A stretch of DNA of 64,000 nt from Flavobacterium sp. (GTDB taxonomy: Bacteria > Bacteroidota > Bacteroidia > Flavobacteriales > Flavobacteriaceae), in contig NZ_JAIXSL010000016.1 in assembly GCF_027484705.1 (NCBI RefSeq), positions 1 through 64,000 of the forward strand, read 5' to 3'. Positions within the stretch are counted from its first letter, which is position 1; every line of letters starts with the position of its first letter. The position numbers and the translations under genes are program-made. A model generated the notes under the pieces. That model was not told the DNA's origin. It did not search any database and saw nothing but the letters and a program-made list of their open reading frames with translations. Below, one piece after another: positions 33,088-42,618 of this stretch.

Positions 33088-35709
33088 ATGAAAAAAATTA
33101 CATTTAATCTTTTATTTGGAGTTGCTTTGCTATTGTCTTCATCGGGAATTATAGCTCAAGCCAATGACAATTTTGCCAATGCAGAAGCTATTTCCTGCGG
33201 AAATAACTATACAGGATCTACCGCTGCGGCAACGCTCGACGAGAACGATGCTCCTGACGGATTTGGAGCAGACATGGATGCTCCGAATGTATGGTACTCC
33301 TACACAGGTTCAGGTGCAGAGGAAACCATTACCCTTAATTTATGCGGTTCTTCTTATGACAGCTCTGTATTAGTTTATACAGGTTCTTCAGGAAGCTTGA
33401 CTTTAGTAGCGGGTAATGACGATGATGCTACTTGTGGTGTATTTCCGGCAACTACTCGTTCAAGAGTAAGTTTTACTTCAGATGGTTCAACAACATATTA
33501 TATTGCTATCGAAGGGTATAATGTTACAAGTACAGGAGCATTCACAATGGATGTAACTTGTTCTGCGGTTAACCCTCCAGCGGTCAGCAATCAAACGTGT
33601 TTGTCGGCTTTAGCAGTTGATGTTGATGCTTCCATCATTAGTTCCGATAATTCATACGGAGATGTAAGCCCGACACAAACTACTTGCGATCCTTTTGGTA
33701 ACATTCAGGATGTTTGGTTTTCATTCGTAGCCCCATCTGCAACAGTAAATTGTACGGTAACTAAAGGAACTATGACATCTGCTAATTTTGCTATTTATTC
33801 AGGAGCATGTGATGCATTGACCAGTTTAGCCTGCCGTATTGATTTGACAGCAGCAACTACGCAATCATTAACAACGCTAGTTCCAGGTGATACTTATTAT
33901 GTTCAGGTATGGAGTAATGGTGCTGAACAAGGAGATTTTACCTTAAGTTTATCTGATCCGTCACTCTGTTTGCCAGCAGCCACTTTTGCAAGTGTTGCGA
34001 ATTGTATTGACAACAACTTCACAATCAACGTTGATATTACAAGTTTAGCATCTGCTAGCTCCGTTACGGTTACTGACAATCAAAGTAGCCCATCACAATC
34101 AAGCAACTCGGCAGGAATTGTTACTTTCGGACCTTATGCCTTTGGAGCTTCTGTAGTTTTAACAGTAACCAATGATCAGAGCCCAGGTTGTGCTTTAGTT
34201 AGTCCAACTATATTGTTGGCAGGTTGTCCTCCTGTAAATGATGAATGTACTAATGCGATTGCATTAACAGTTAATCCTGATTTTAGCTGTGCAAATATCA
34301 CTGCCGGAACTGTGGCTGGAGCAACTGCCTCTGCAACAGATGCTACTGCTTGTTTCGGAACAGAAGATGATGACGTATGGTTTTCATTCGTAGCAACTGG
34401 TGCAACTCACACTGTAAGCTTGCTTAATGTAGCGGGTTCTGCAACAGATTTATTCCATTCATTATGGACTGGAGCTGATTGTTCTAGTTTAGCTTTAGTA
34501 CCAAATTCATGTTCAGATCCCAACACTAGTACTATCTCAGGTTTAACCGCTGGAGAAACTTATTATTTAAGAGTAAATACTTATACAGCTACTGCCGGAC
34601 AAACTACTACTTTTAATGTATGTATCGGAACACCACCACCACCACCAGCCAATGACGAATGTGATGCTGCGATTGCTTTAACTGTAAACCCAGATGATTC
34701 TTGTGCAGCTGTAACATCAGGGACAATTGCTTCAGCCACAGCTTCAGCCACTGATGCCACTTCTTGTTTCGGAACAGAAGATGACGATGTTTGGTTTTCT
34801 TTCGTTGCTACTGATACCGTTCAAACAATTAGTTTATCTAATGTTACAGGTTCTACTACAGATTTATTCCATTCATTATGGGAAGGTGATTGTTCAGGTT
34901 TAACATTGGTTCCAAACACTTGTTCTGATCCAAACAGCAGTTCTCCTTCAGGATTAAACATTGGTCAAACTTATTATTTAAGAGTATATTCTTATACAGC
35001 CACTGCCGGACAAACTACTTCTTTTGATGTTTGTATTGGAACACCACCAGCACCACCAGCGAATGACGACTGTGCAAGCGCAGAAGCATTGACTTTGAAT
35101 ACTCCGGTAACTGGTTCAACAGCTAGTGCTTCAACAACAACTTTAGGAATTACACCTTCATGTCAAACAAATCGTAAGAATGATGTTTGGTATAGTATAG
35201 AAGTTCCAGCTTCAGGAACTTTAACAGTAACAACAAATCCAGCTCAGGTTACAGCTATGACTGATTCAGTAGTAAGTGTGTTTACTGGTTCTTGTGGATC
35301 ATTTACTGAAGTGGGTTGTGATGATGATAATACTTCAGACAACTTTTCTACAGTAGAAATGACAGGTTTAACTCCTGGCGATATAGTACTTATTGGAGTA
35401 TGGACATATGGAACTACTGCAGATGGAAGGTTCATTGTGAACGCATTTGATCCTACACTAGCAACGAATACTTTTGATAATACAACTTTTGCTTACTACC
35501 CAAGTCCTGTGAAAGATGTTTTGACTTTGTCTTACAACAAAAACATTACAGCCGTAGCAGTATACAATTTGTTAGGACAAGAGGTGATTACAAAATCAGC
35601 AAATGCTAATTTATCACAAATTGATATGTCTAACTTAGCTAAAGGTACCTACCTTGTAAAAGTTACAGCAGACAATCAAATAAAAACGATTAAAGTTATT
35701 AAAGAGTAA
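33088..35709 (+). CDS. T9SS-exported modular surface protein 1 (PPC-like repeats, type A sorting domain)
   Basis: This 873-residue protein is exported by the Sec system and then T9SS. The signal peptide MKKITFNLLFGVALLLSSSG is followed by several beta-sandwich modules of about 110-140 residues. Each starts NDxCxxA and contains DDVWFSFVA, LFHSLW and ETYYLRV-type strands, resembling bacterial pre-peptidase C-terminal (PPC) domains. Linkers are proline-rich (GTPPPPPANDE). The C-terminal roughly 80 residues (YYPSPVKDVLTLSY, LLGQEV, KGTYLVKVTA, IKTIKVIKE) are the T9SS type A sorting signal. It is probably an adhesin or matrix protein; no enzyme domain is seen. Confidence 0.88.
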   Translation: MKKITFNLLFGVALLLSSSGIIAQANDNFANAEAISCGNNYTGSTAAATLDENDAPDGFGADMDAPNVWYSYTGSGAEETITLNLCGSSYDSSVLVYTGSSGSLTLVAGNDDDATCGVFPATTRSRVSFTSDGSTTYYIAIEGYNVTSTGAFTMDVTCSAVNPPAVSNQTCLSALAVDVDASIISSDNSYGDVSPTQTTCDPFGNIQDVWFSFVAPSATVNCTVTKGTMTSANFAIYSGACDALTSLACRIDLTAATTQSLTTLVPGDTYYVQVWSNGAEQGDFTLSLSDPSLCLPAATFASVANCIDNNFTINVDITSLASASSVTVTDNQSSPSQSSNSAGIVTFGPYAFGASVVLTVTNDQSPGCALVSPTILLAGCPPVNDECTNAIALTVNPDFSCANITAGTVAGATASATDATACFGTEDDDVWFSFVATGATHTVSLLNVAGSATDLFHSLWTGADCSSLALVPNSCSDPNTSTISGLTAGETYYLRVNTYTATAGQTTTFNVCIGTPPPPPANDECDAAIALTVNPDDSCAAVTSGTIASATASATDATSCFGTEDDDVWFSFVATDTVQTISLSNVTGSTTDLFHSLWEGDCSGLTLVPNTCSDPNSSSPSGLNIGQTYYLRVYSYTATAGQTTSFDVCIGTPPAPPANDDCASAEALTLNTPVTGSTASASTTTLGITPSCQTNRKNDVWYSIEVPASGTLTVTTNPAQVTAMTDSVVSVFTGSCGSFTEVGCDDDNTSDNFSTVEMTGLTPGDIVLIGVWTYGTTADGRFIVNAFDPTLATNTFDNTTFAYYPSPVKDVLTLSYNKNITAVAVYNLLGQEVITKSANANLSQIDMSNLAKGTYLVKVTADNQIKTIKVIKE

Positions 35710-35733
35710 TCTTTTTTAAACTGTTTGTAATTT

Positions 35734-35759
35734 TTAACCACCTTCGGGTGGTTTTTTTG
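35734..35759 (+). terminator. Terminator after T9SS protein 1
   Basis: AACCACC TTCG GGTGGTT followed by a T-run. The UUCG-type tetraloop makes a very stable hairpin. Confidence 0.85.
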
Positions 35760-35818
35760 TTTTTTAGAGATTATTTTTTCTACTTTTATGAAATATTAAC
35801 TTATCAACAATTATTTAT

Positions 35819-38377
35819 ATGAAAAAAATTACCTTTAAAATTTTACTGGTTTTTGCATTACTGCTCTCCGCGTATGCCAATTCCCAATGTTTAGTGGCAA
35901 CCAACGGACAGTGGCCGACTGACCCCGTACCTGCTGCCACGTGTGATGGCTTAACTGCAACAATTGCAACAGCATTTGGTTATGCGAGCGAATATTCTGC
36001 AGTGGAACTTGTAGCGGGCGAAACTTATACTTTCAAAAGTTCAATAGCTACGGATTACATCACCATCAGTACGGATGATGGCGCAACTGCTGCAACTTTT
36101 GGTGCAACGCCACTTATGTGGGTTTCTGACTTCACTGGTGTAGCCCGTTTCTATACGCATGTTAGTGATGCTTGTGGCGGAAATACGAATGAAAGAACCA
36201 GATCTTTTATATGTGGTGTTCCACCATGTATAGCTCCAATGGTAACATTCACCAAAACCTTTGATTGTGGAAATTCAAATTTTGGCATTGATGCAAACAT
36301 CACAAGTATAGGCGATGCGGCTTCTGTTACAGTAACTGATGATCAGGGAAGTCCTTCACAAACCGTTTCTTCAACAGGTTTGGTAAGTTTTGGCCCATAT
36401 GCTTTCGGTACTTCTGTAGTATTTACTGCGACCAATGATCAAAACTCAATTTGTAATCTCGTAAGTGAGGCTCAAGTTGTAAATGCATGTCCTCCGACCA
36501 ATGATACTTGCGATACTGCGATTGTATTGAATTGCGGTGATGTATTGACTAATCAAACTACAGAAGGAGCTACTGGTGGTAGTGCTACTTCTTGTGTTGG
36601 AACTATTGGAGACGATATATGGTATACCTTTACTGGAGACGGAAAAATCTACACCTTGACAGCTACAGCTTTGGGTACTAGTGATGGTGCACAAGTTGAA
36701 GTTTACGCAAGCACAGACGGAAGCTGCGCTGGTTTTACTCCGGGTAATTGTTTTGCAAGCAACGGAACAGGAGATGCGGTTGTATCAGTAGCTTTTGCGT
36801 CTACAGATGGTACGGTTTATTATGCTCATATCGGAAATTGGATTAATGGTGATCCGGCCATTACTTTTGATCTGGCATTAACTTGTCAAACTCCTTCAAC
36901 TCCACCAGCGAATGATGACTGTACAGGCGCCTATGCTGTGACTGTGAATTCAGATTTGACTTGTACTTCAGTTACGGCTGGAGATTTAACTGGCGCAACA
37001 GGCTCAACGCTTGTTGATGGTGTTTGTTTTGGAACCGCTGACGATGACGTTTGGTTTTCATTCACAGCCACAGAAGTAGTACACTCGATCAGCCTTAATG
37101 ATGTAACCGGAAATACAGATTTATACCACTCTTTATGGACAGGTGATTGTGCTAATTTGACATTAGTGCCAAACTCTTGTTCTGATGCTAATAGCAGTAT
37201 TCCAACAGGACTAACAGTAGGGCAAACTTATTATTTAAGAGTTTATTCTTATACTGATTTACCTTTGCAAACCAGTACTTTTAATGTTTGTATAGGAACA
37301 TTACCTCCAACACCTGCTAATGATGAATGTGATGGTGCCGTAGCATTAACTTGTGGAGATACCCTAAGCGGACAAACAACATTATCAGCAACAGGTGGAA
37401 CGGCTACCTCTTGTATCGGAACTATCGGAAATGATATATGGTATAGTATTCCAGGTAATGGACAATTGATCACATTGACTGCTGTGGCTTCTTCGGAATT
37501 TCCACAGATTCAGGTTTACGAAAGTACTGATGGAACTTGTGCTGGATTTACACCAGGAACTTGTTTTGCTAGCGCAGGAACAGGAGAAACCACAGTTAAT
37601 GTAACTTTCCCTTCGACTATTGGAACAACATATTATGTTCAAATCGGAAACTACATCAACGGTAATCCGGGTGTTGTTTTTGACTTATCTGCTACTTGTG
37701 CCGATGCGCCTCTACCTCCAGCAAATGATGATTGTGGAAGTGCAGAAGCTTTAACCTTAAATACTGAGGTAACTGGAACAACAGCGGGTGCGACTACTAC
37801 GGCTTTAGGAATAACACCTTCATGTCAGGTAAATCGTGCCAATGATGTTTGGTACAGCATTCAAGTCCCAGCCTCAGGAGTTTTAACGGTAACTACTAAT
37901 CCAGCTCCTGGAACCGCTATGACCGATTCAGTATTAAGCGTATTTACAGGTTCATGTGGCTCATTCACAGAAGTGGGTTGTGACGATGATAATGCTGCAG
38001 ATAACTTTTCAACTGTTGAAATGACAGGATTAACTGCGGGTGATACCGTATTGATCGGAGTATGGAGATACAGTTTAGGAACCGGCGTAGATGGCGAGTT
38101 CATTGTGAAAGCATTCGATCCTACATTGGCCACGAACACTTTTGATAATGCTGCTTTTGATTACTATCCAAGTCCTGTGAAAGATGTTTTGACATTGTCT
38201 TATAACAAAAACATTACATCTGTAGCAGTATTCAATTTGTTAGGACAAGAAGTAATGACTAAGTCTACTAGCGCCAACTTATCACAAATTGATATGTCAA
38301 ATCTGGCTAAAGGAACTTATTTAGTAAAAGTTACCGCTGACAATCAGTTGAAAACCATTAAGGTTATCAAAGAATAA
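35819..38377 (+). CDS. T9SS-exported modular surface protein 2
   Basis: This 852-residue paralogue of the preceding protein has signal peptide MKKITFKILLVFALLLSAYA and a unique first domain (residues about 22-140). It then has PPC-like modules of two kinds: one with CVGTIGDDIWYTFTGDG and one with DDDVWFSFTA/LYHSLW. The kinds alternate. The last module and the sorting domain (about the final 210 residues) are nearly identical to those of protein 1, whereas the middle differs. This fits module shuffling or gene conversion. A surface role is inferred from the sorting domain. Confidence 0.88.
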   Translation: MKKITFKILLVFALLLSAYANSQCLVATNGQWPTDPVPAATCDGLTATIATAFGYASEYSAVELVAGETYTFKSSIATDYITISTDDGATAATFGATPLMWVSDFTGVARFYTHVSDACGGNTNERTRSFICGVPPCIAPMVTFTKTFDCGNSNFGIDANITSIGDAASVTVTDDQGSPSQTVSSTGLVSFGPYAFGTSVVFTATNDQNSICNLVSEAQVVNACPPTNDTCDTAIVLNCGDVLTNQTTEGATGGSATSCVGTIGDDIWYTFTGDGKIYTLTATALGTSDGAQVEVYASTDGSCAGFTPGNCFASNGTGDAVVSVAFASTDGTVYYAHIGNWINGDPAITFDLALTCQTPSTPPANDDCTGAYAVTVNSDLTCTSVTAGDLTGATGSTLVDGVCFGTADDDVWFSFTATEVVHSISLNDVTGNTDLYHSLWTGDCANLTLVPNSCSDANSSIPTGLTVGQTYYLRVYSYTDLPLQTSTFNVCIGTLPPTPANDECDGAVALTCGDTLSGQTTLSATGGTATSCIGTIGNDIWYSIPGNGQLITLTAVASSEFPQIQVYESTDGTCAGFTPGTCFASAGTGETTVNVTFPSTIGTTYYVQIGNYINGNPGVVFDLSATCADAPLPPANDDCGSAEALTLNTEVTGTTAGATTTALGITPSCQVNRANDVWYSIQVPASGVLTVTTNPAPGTAMTDSVLSVFTGSCGSFTEVGCDDDNAADNFSTVEMTGLTAGDTVLIGVWRYSLGTGVDGEFIVKAFDPTLATNTFDNAAFDYYPSPVKDVLTLSYNKNITSVAVFNLLGQEVMTKSTSANLSQIDMSNLAKGTYLVKVTADNQLKTIKVIKE

Positions 38378-38399
38378 TTTTAAAAAAAATAGTCATTTT

Positions 38400-38426
38400 T
38401 AAGCCACCTTCGGGTGGCTTTTTTTA
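38400..38426 (+). terminator. Terminator after T9SS protein 2
   Basis: AAGCCACC TTCG GGTGGCTT followed by T residues. It is the same design as the terminator after protein 1, with one covarying stem pair. Confidence 0.85.
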
Positions 38427-38490
38427 TGTGGAATGTTTTCGCACCGTATTTTTTATTACTTTAGAAAAAAAATTAATAAAACGATAAGCT

Positions 38491-40881
38491 ATGAGAAAAA
38501 TTACATTAGTCTTTTTTATTTTATGCGCATTTATTGGTAAGGCACAGTCAGTTTCTGAATATATATTCACCCAATCAACGGAAGTATATACACCGGTTGC
38601 TGGAATAAATTCTACTGCTGTTGGGGATGATGGCTCAGAAGATATCCTCTCTATAGGTTTTAATTTCAGTTATGGCGGTGGTACTTATTCCACATTCAGT
38701 ATTAGTACCAATGGTTTTATTCGGTTAGGGAATGGAGTCGCCGGTCAATCTTATACCAATATATTAGCGATTACTGCCCCTCAAAGCCCTTTAATTGCTC
38801 CTTTTTGGGACGATCATAACAGGAGTACCGGATCCATTCAATACTTACTTTCAGGAACGGCGCCTGATAGAGTATTAGAAATAGGATGGGACAACATCAA
38901 TTTAGGTGGAGGAGGAGCTCAAAGTACTACTGCTTTCGGATCGTTTAAAATGAGGTTGCACGAAACGACAGGAGCAATCGAATTCGTCTACGGACCAACA
39001 ATGAATCTGGCTGGTAATTTAACGGCTTCCATAGGATTAAATGATCTGAATAGTTTTTTAAGTGTTTCACCAGATTCATCAACCGCAACAACCTCATTTC
39101 TAACGGCCAATAACGGTATAACCACTAGCCAGTTTCTTTTAGGTCAGAAATTTACATTTGCACCAGGGAGTCACTGTGAAGGAACACCAGTTCCCGGTAA
39201 CACAATTTCAAATTTCGCAAGTGTTTGTGATAATTATCCATTAAATTTAAGCCTTCAAAACCAAACATCTGGATTTGGTGTTAGTTACCAATGGCAAATT
39301 TCTTCAGATGGTATAAGTTTCACAGATATCGGAGGAGCAACAAATCCAATATATATTACATTCCAAAATACTGCTTCAACATATCAATGTATCGTAACCT
39401 GTAGCGGTGTGAGTGTCACAAGTAATCCTGTTGAAGTCACTATGAATGATATAAATTTATGTTACTGTGTCCCAACTTATACCAATGGCATAACGCAAGG
39501 AGATTTGATTTCGAATGTTGTAATTACGGATACTACTTTGGCTAATAATTCAGGAACTTCAACAGCTGGTTCGGCTTACAATTATTTTGCAGGTCAGCCC
39601 AATTATACCGCTTCACTACATATCGGACAAACTTATGAGGTAAATGTAACAGTAGGAACTTTTGCTCAACAAAATGTTACTGTTTGGATTGATTACGATG
39701 ATGATGGAATTTTTGCAGCTAACGAAAGGGTAGGCAGCAGTGCAGAAATAGGAGCCAATGGAACAGGAATTTTTTCAATAGTATTAGATTGTAACGCTAT
39801 TCCCGGATTACACAGAATGAGGGTTCGCGATGTATGGAATACTCTTTCATCAGGAATAGAACCTTGTACCAATTATACCTATGGAGAAACCGAGGACTAC
39901 ACTATTACGATTGAAGATGGTATTGTGTGTGTAGCACCATTTAGTTTAGGAACACTATCTGTCAATGCCACCAATGCGGAAATTACTTGGGCTTCTGCTT
40001 GCAACCCAATTGGTTTTGATGTTCATGTCGGATTGGCTGGCAGTGGTTTACCCGTTGGTAATCCTTCACATCCAAATGCCACAAGCCCTTTGTTGGTAAC
40101 AAATTTGACTGAACTCACCGGTTATGAGTTTTATGTAAGATCATTATGTGCAGATAATCAAATCAGTGATTGGAGCGGTCCGTATAATTTCATGACGCTT
40201 CCACCGGCCATCTCTAATGATGAATGCAACAATGCGATTGCTTTGGTTCCCGGTACTAGTTTCAGCGAACATGCTATTGTGGGTAGTAATGTTGGGGCTA
40301 GTAAGTCTATCGGACCACCGAATCCTACCTGTGCCTCATTGGGCTTTGGAGGTGATGTTTGGTTTAGTACGATTGTTCCAGCGGACGGAAAGATTACTAT
40401 AGAAGTTCAGGCAAATCAAGGCTCACTATTTACAGATTCAGGAATGACAGTGTTTACCGGAACCTGTGATAATTTAATTGCTATCGGTTGCAGTGATGAT
40501 GAAGGAATCGGTTCGTTTTCAAAGTTGAACTTAACAGGTTTGACTTCTGGCCAGACAATCTATGCAAGAGTATGGGAATATGGTAATAATGTTCACGATG
40601 CTTTCCAGATTTCAGCTTGGAGTGCCACACTTGCTAATGCCGGTTTCGATCAATCGACTTTTAAGTATTATCCGAATCCAGTTAAAGATTATCTGAATCT
40701 TTCCTACACGCAACCTATCATTAAGATAATTGTTTACAATATGCTAGGGCAAGAAGTTTTTGCTCAAGAACCAAAATCCAGAGAAAGCAAAATGGATATG
40801 AGTAGCTTGCCTGTTGGTTCTTATCTTGTAAAGGTTTATACCAATGAGCAGCAGCAAACGATAAAAGTGATTAGAGAATAA
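38491..40881 (+). CDS. T9SS-exported modular surface protein 3 (GEVED, Fn3-like, PPC-like)
   Basis: This 796-residue protein has a signal peptide (MRKITLVFFILCAFIGKAQS) and a first domain with FNFSYGGGTYSTFSISTNGF. An Ig-like part follows (YQWQISSDGISFTDIGG), then a GEVED domain (VTVWIDYDDDGIFAANERVG ... YGETEDYTITIEDG) and a fibronectin III-like domain (AEITWASACNPIGFDVHVG). One PPC-like module (NDECNNAIALVPG) and a type A sorting domain (FKYYPNPVKDYLNLSY ... QQTIKVIRE) complete it. It shares its C-terminal plan with proteins 1 and 2 but is more distant. Likely surface-attached; the ligand is unknown. Confidence 0.88.
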   Translation: MRKITLVFFILCAFIGKAQSVSEYIFTQSTEVYTPVAGINSTAVGDDGSEDILSIGFNFSYGGGTYSTFSISTNGFIRLGNGVAGQSYTNILAITAPQSPLIAPFWDDHNRSTGSIQYLLSGTAPDRVLEIGWDNINLGGGGAQSTTAFGSFKMRLHETTGAIEFVYGPTMNLAGNLTASIGLNDLNSFLSVSPDSSTATTSFLTANNGITTSQFLLGQKFTFAPGSHCEGTPVPGNTISNFASVCDNYPLNLSLQNQTSGFGVSYQWQISSDGISFTDIGGATNPIYITFQNTASTYQCIVTCSGVSVTSNPVEVTMNDINLCYCVPTYTNGITQGDLISNVVITDTTLANNSGTSTAGSAYNYFAGQPNYTASLHIGQTYEVNVTVGTFAQQNVTVWIDYDDDGIFAANERVGSSAEIGANGTGIFSIVLDCNAIPGLHRMRVRDVWNTLSSGIEPCTNYTYGETEDYTITIEDGIVCVAPFSLGTLSVNATNAEITWASACNPIGFDVHVGLAGSGLPVGNPSHPNATSPLLVTNLTELTGYEFYVRSLCADNQISDWSGPYNFMTLPPAISNDECNNAIALVPGTSFSEHAIVGSNVGASKSIGPPNPTCASLGFGGDVWFSTIVPADGKITIEVQANQGSLFTDSGMTVFTGTCDNLIAIGCSDDEGIGSFSKLNLTGLTSGQTIYARVWEYGNNVHDAFQISAWSATLANAGFDQSTFKYYPNPVKDYLNLSYTQPIIKIIVYNMLGQEVFAQEPKSRESKMDMSSLPVGSYLVKVYTNEQQQTIKVIRE

Positions 40882-40903
40882 ATAAACGACAAATCAATAA
40901 TCA

Positions 40904-40931
40904 AAAGCCACCCAAAAACGGTGGTTTTTGT
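40904..40931 (+). terminator. Terminator after T9SS protein 3
   Basis: GCCACC CAAAAAC GGTGGT hairpin followed by TTTTG and more T residues. Confidence 0.75.
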
Positions 40932-40944
40932 TTTTTATAAAGTT

Positions 40945-40952
40945 TATCTTTG
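40945..40952 (+). promoter_or_regulatory. -7 element of the glycosyltransferase-coaE unit
   Basis: TATCTTTG is an exact TAnnTTTG match, 15 bp before the ATG at 40968. Confidence 0.45.
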
Positions 40953-40967
40953 TTAAAATTATACAGT

Positions 40968-41966
40968 ATGTTTTTTTCAATTATTATTCCTGTATACAAT
41001 CGACCGGACGAAACTGACGAGCTCTTGGACAGTTTGTCGAAATTAGAATTTGAAAGCGACTTTGAAATCGTCATAGTTGAAGATGGATCTGCAATCAAGT
41101 CAGATAAAGTGATAGAAAAGTATGCGGAAAAATTAAACATTTCGTATTACTTTAAGGACAACACCGGCCCGGGGGATTCTAGAAATTTCGGGATGAAGCA
41201 TGCCAAAGGTGATTACTTCATCCTTTTTGATTCGGATTGTATCATCCCCAAAAATTACTTGACCGAAGTTGAAAAAGCATTCAGAATCAATTATGTGGAC
41301 TGTTTCGGTGGACCTGATAAGGCTCTGGATTCGTTTTCAGACGTACAGAAAGCCATCAATTTCTCCATGACTTCTTTCCTCACTACCGGTGGTATTCGAG
41401 GTGGTTCGGAAGCGATTAATAAGTTCCAGCCCAGAAGTTTCAATATGGGCATTTCCAAAAAAGCGTTTGAAGCCTCAGGCGGATTTGGAAATATTCACCC
41501 CGGCGAAGATCCTGATTTGTCGATCCGTTTGTGGAATTTAGGTTTTGAAACCAAATTGTTCCCCAATGCGTATGTATTCCATAAACGTAGAATCGATTGG
41601 GGTAAGTTTTCGCTTCAGGTCAATAAATTCGGGAAGGCCAGGCCGATTCTGAACAGTTGGTATCCTGAGCATGGCAAACTGACTTATTTTTTTCCGTCAT
41701 TATTTATTTTGGGATTGTACGCTTCAATAGTTTTATTGGTTTTTGCAGAGGATTATGTATTGAAATTATATTGTTTATATTTTTTCGTTTTGTTTATTGT
41801 AGCCACTATTCAGAACAGAAGTATAAAAATCGGATGGCTGGCCATTGTAGCAACATGGAAGCAATTCCACGGGTATGGGCTCGGTTTTATGCAATCTTTC
41901 ATCAAGATCAACGTTCTCAAACAAAAACCGGAAGCAGCCTTTCCGGAATTATTTTTTAAGCCATGA
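40968..41966 (+). CDS. Glycosyltransferase family 2
   Basis: This 332-residue GT-A enzyme, starting at the ATG at 40968 (MFFSIIIPVYNRPDETDELL), has the nucleotide-sugar site EIVIVEDGSAIKSD. The metal-binding YFILFDSDCIIPKNYL (DSD, near residue 90) and the acceptor-side GGFGNIHPGEDPDLSIRLW (ED) are also present. Two hydrophobic segments near residues 240-280 suggest membrane association. Donor and acceptor are unknown. Its stop overlaps the coaE start (ATGA), so the two are translationally coupled. Confidence 0.9.
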   Translation: MFFSIIIPVYNRPDETDELLDSLSKLEFESDFEIVIVEDGSAIKSDKVIEKYAEKLNISYYFKDNTGPGDSRNFGMKHAKGDYFILFDSDCIIPKNYLTEVEKAFRINYVDCFGGPDKALDSFSDVQKAINFSMTSFLTTGGIRGGSEAINKFQPRSFNMGISKKAFEASGGFGNIHPGEDPDLSIRLWNLGFETKLFPNAYVFHKRRIDWGKFSLQVNKFGKARPILNSWYPEHGKLTYFFPSLFILGLYASIVLLVFAEDYVLKLYCLYFFVLFIVATIQNRSIKIGWLAIVATWKQFHGYGLGFMQSFIKINVLKQKPEAAFPELFFKP

Positions 41967-42547
41967 CAAAAATTATCGGACTTACCGGAGGAATAGGAAG
42001 TGGGAAAACTACCATAGCGCAGTATTTCAAATCATTGGGTATTCCGGTTTATATAGCTGATGATGAAGCCAAAAAAATGCTTGATGTTCCGACGATTCAA
42101 AAGGAAATTAAAGAAACATTCGGAGAAGTTGTGTTTGAAAATGGAGCTATATCCAGACCAAAACTAGCTTCGGTAGTATTTGAAAACCCTGAAAAACTGA
42201 AGGTCTTAAATGGCATCATTCATCCCGCAGTAAAGGAACATTTTAAAGATTGGTTTGTGCAACATTCGAATAATCCGATTGTTATTAGAGAAGCGGCCAT
42301 TCTTTTTGAAAGCGGAAGTTATTTGGATTGTGATAAGATTATTACCGTTGTAGCTCCATTGGAGACAAGAATTCAAAGAGTGCTTTCAAGAGATAAAACG
42401 ACCAGAGAAGCTGTTTTAAATCGAATCAAAAACCAATGGACCGACGAGATGAGAATCGCCAAAAGTGACTTTGTTATTGAAAATAATGACCTTTCTAATG
42501 CGAAAGAGCAAGTGGATAAAATTCTAAAAAAACTGACAAATCCATAA
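41963..42547 (+). CDS. coaE: Dephospho-CoA kinase
   Basis: This is the last step of coenzyme A synthesis, ATP-dependent 3'-phosphorylation of dephospho-CoA. The 194-residue protein has a Walker A motif at the start (IIGLTGGIGSGKTTIAQYF). It also has PVYIADDEAKKML (Asp of the substrate site), IIHPAVKEHF and EAAILFESGSYLDCDKIITV, all standard CoaE motifs. It overlaps the glycosyltransferase stop by 4 bp. CoA economy links it loosely to the Nudix CoA pyrophosphatase at 1699. Confidence 0.95.
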   Translation: MTKIIGLTGGIGSGKTTIAQYFKSLGIPVYIADDEAKKMLDVPTIQKEIKETFGEVVFENGAISRPKLASVVFENPEKLKVLNGIIHPAVKEHFKDWFVQHSNNPIVIREAAILFESGSYLDCDKIITVVAPLETRIQRVLSRDKTTREAVLNRIKNQWTDEMRIAKSDFVIENNDLSNAKEQVDKILKKLTNP

Positions 42548-42618
42548 AATTCACTTTTGATGTTAATCTTTGGTTAATGTATTAATGGCTTAAATGTTAA
42601 AATGTTAATTTTGATGTG

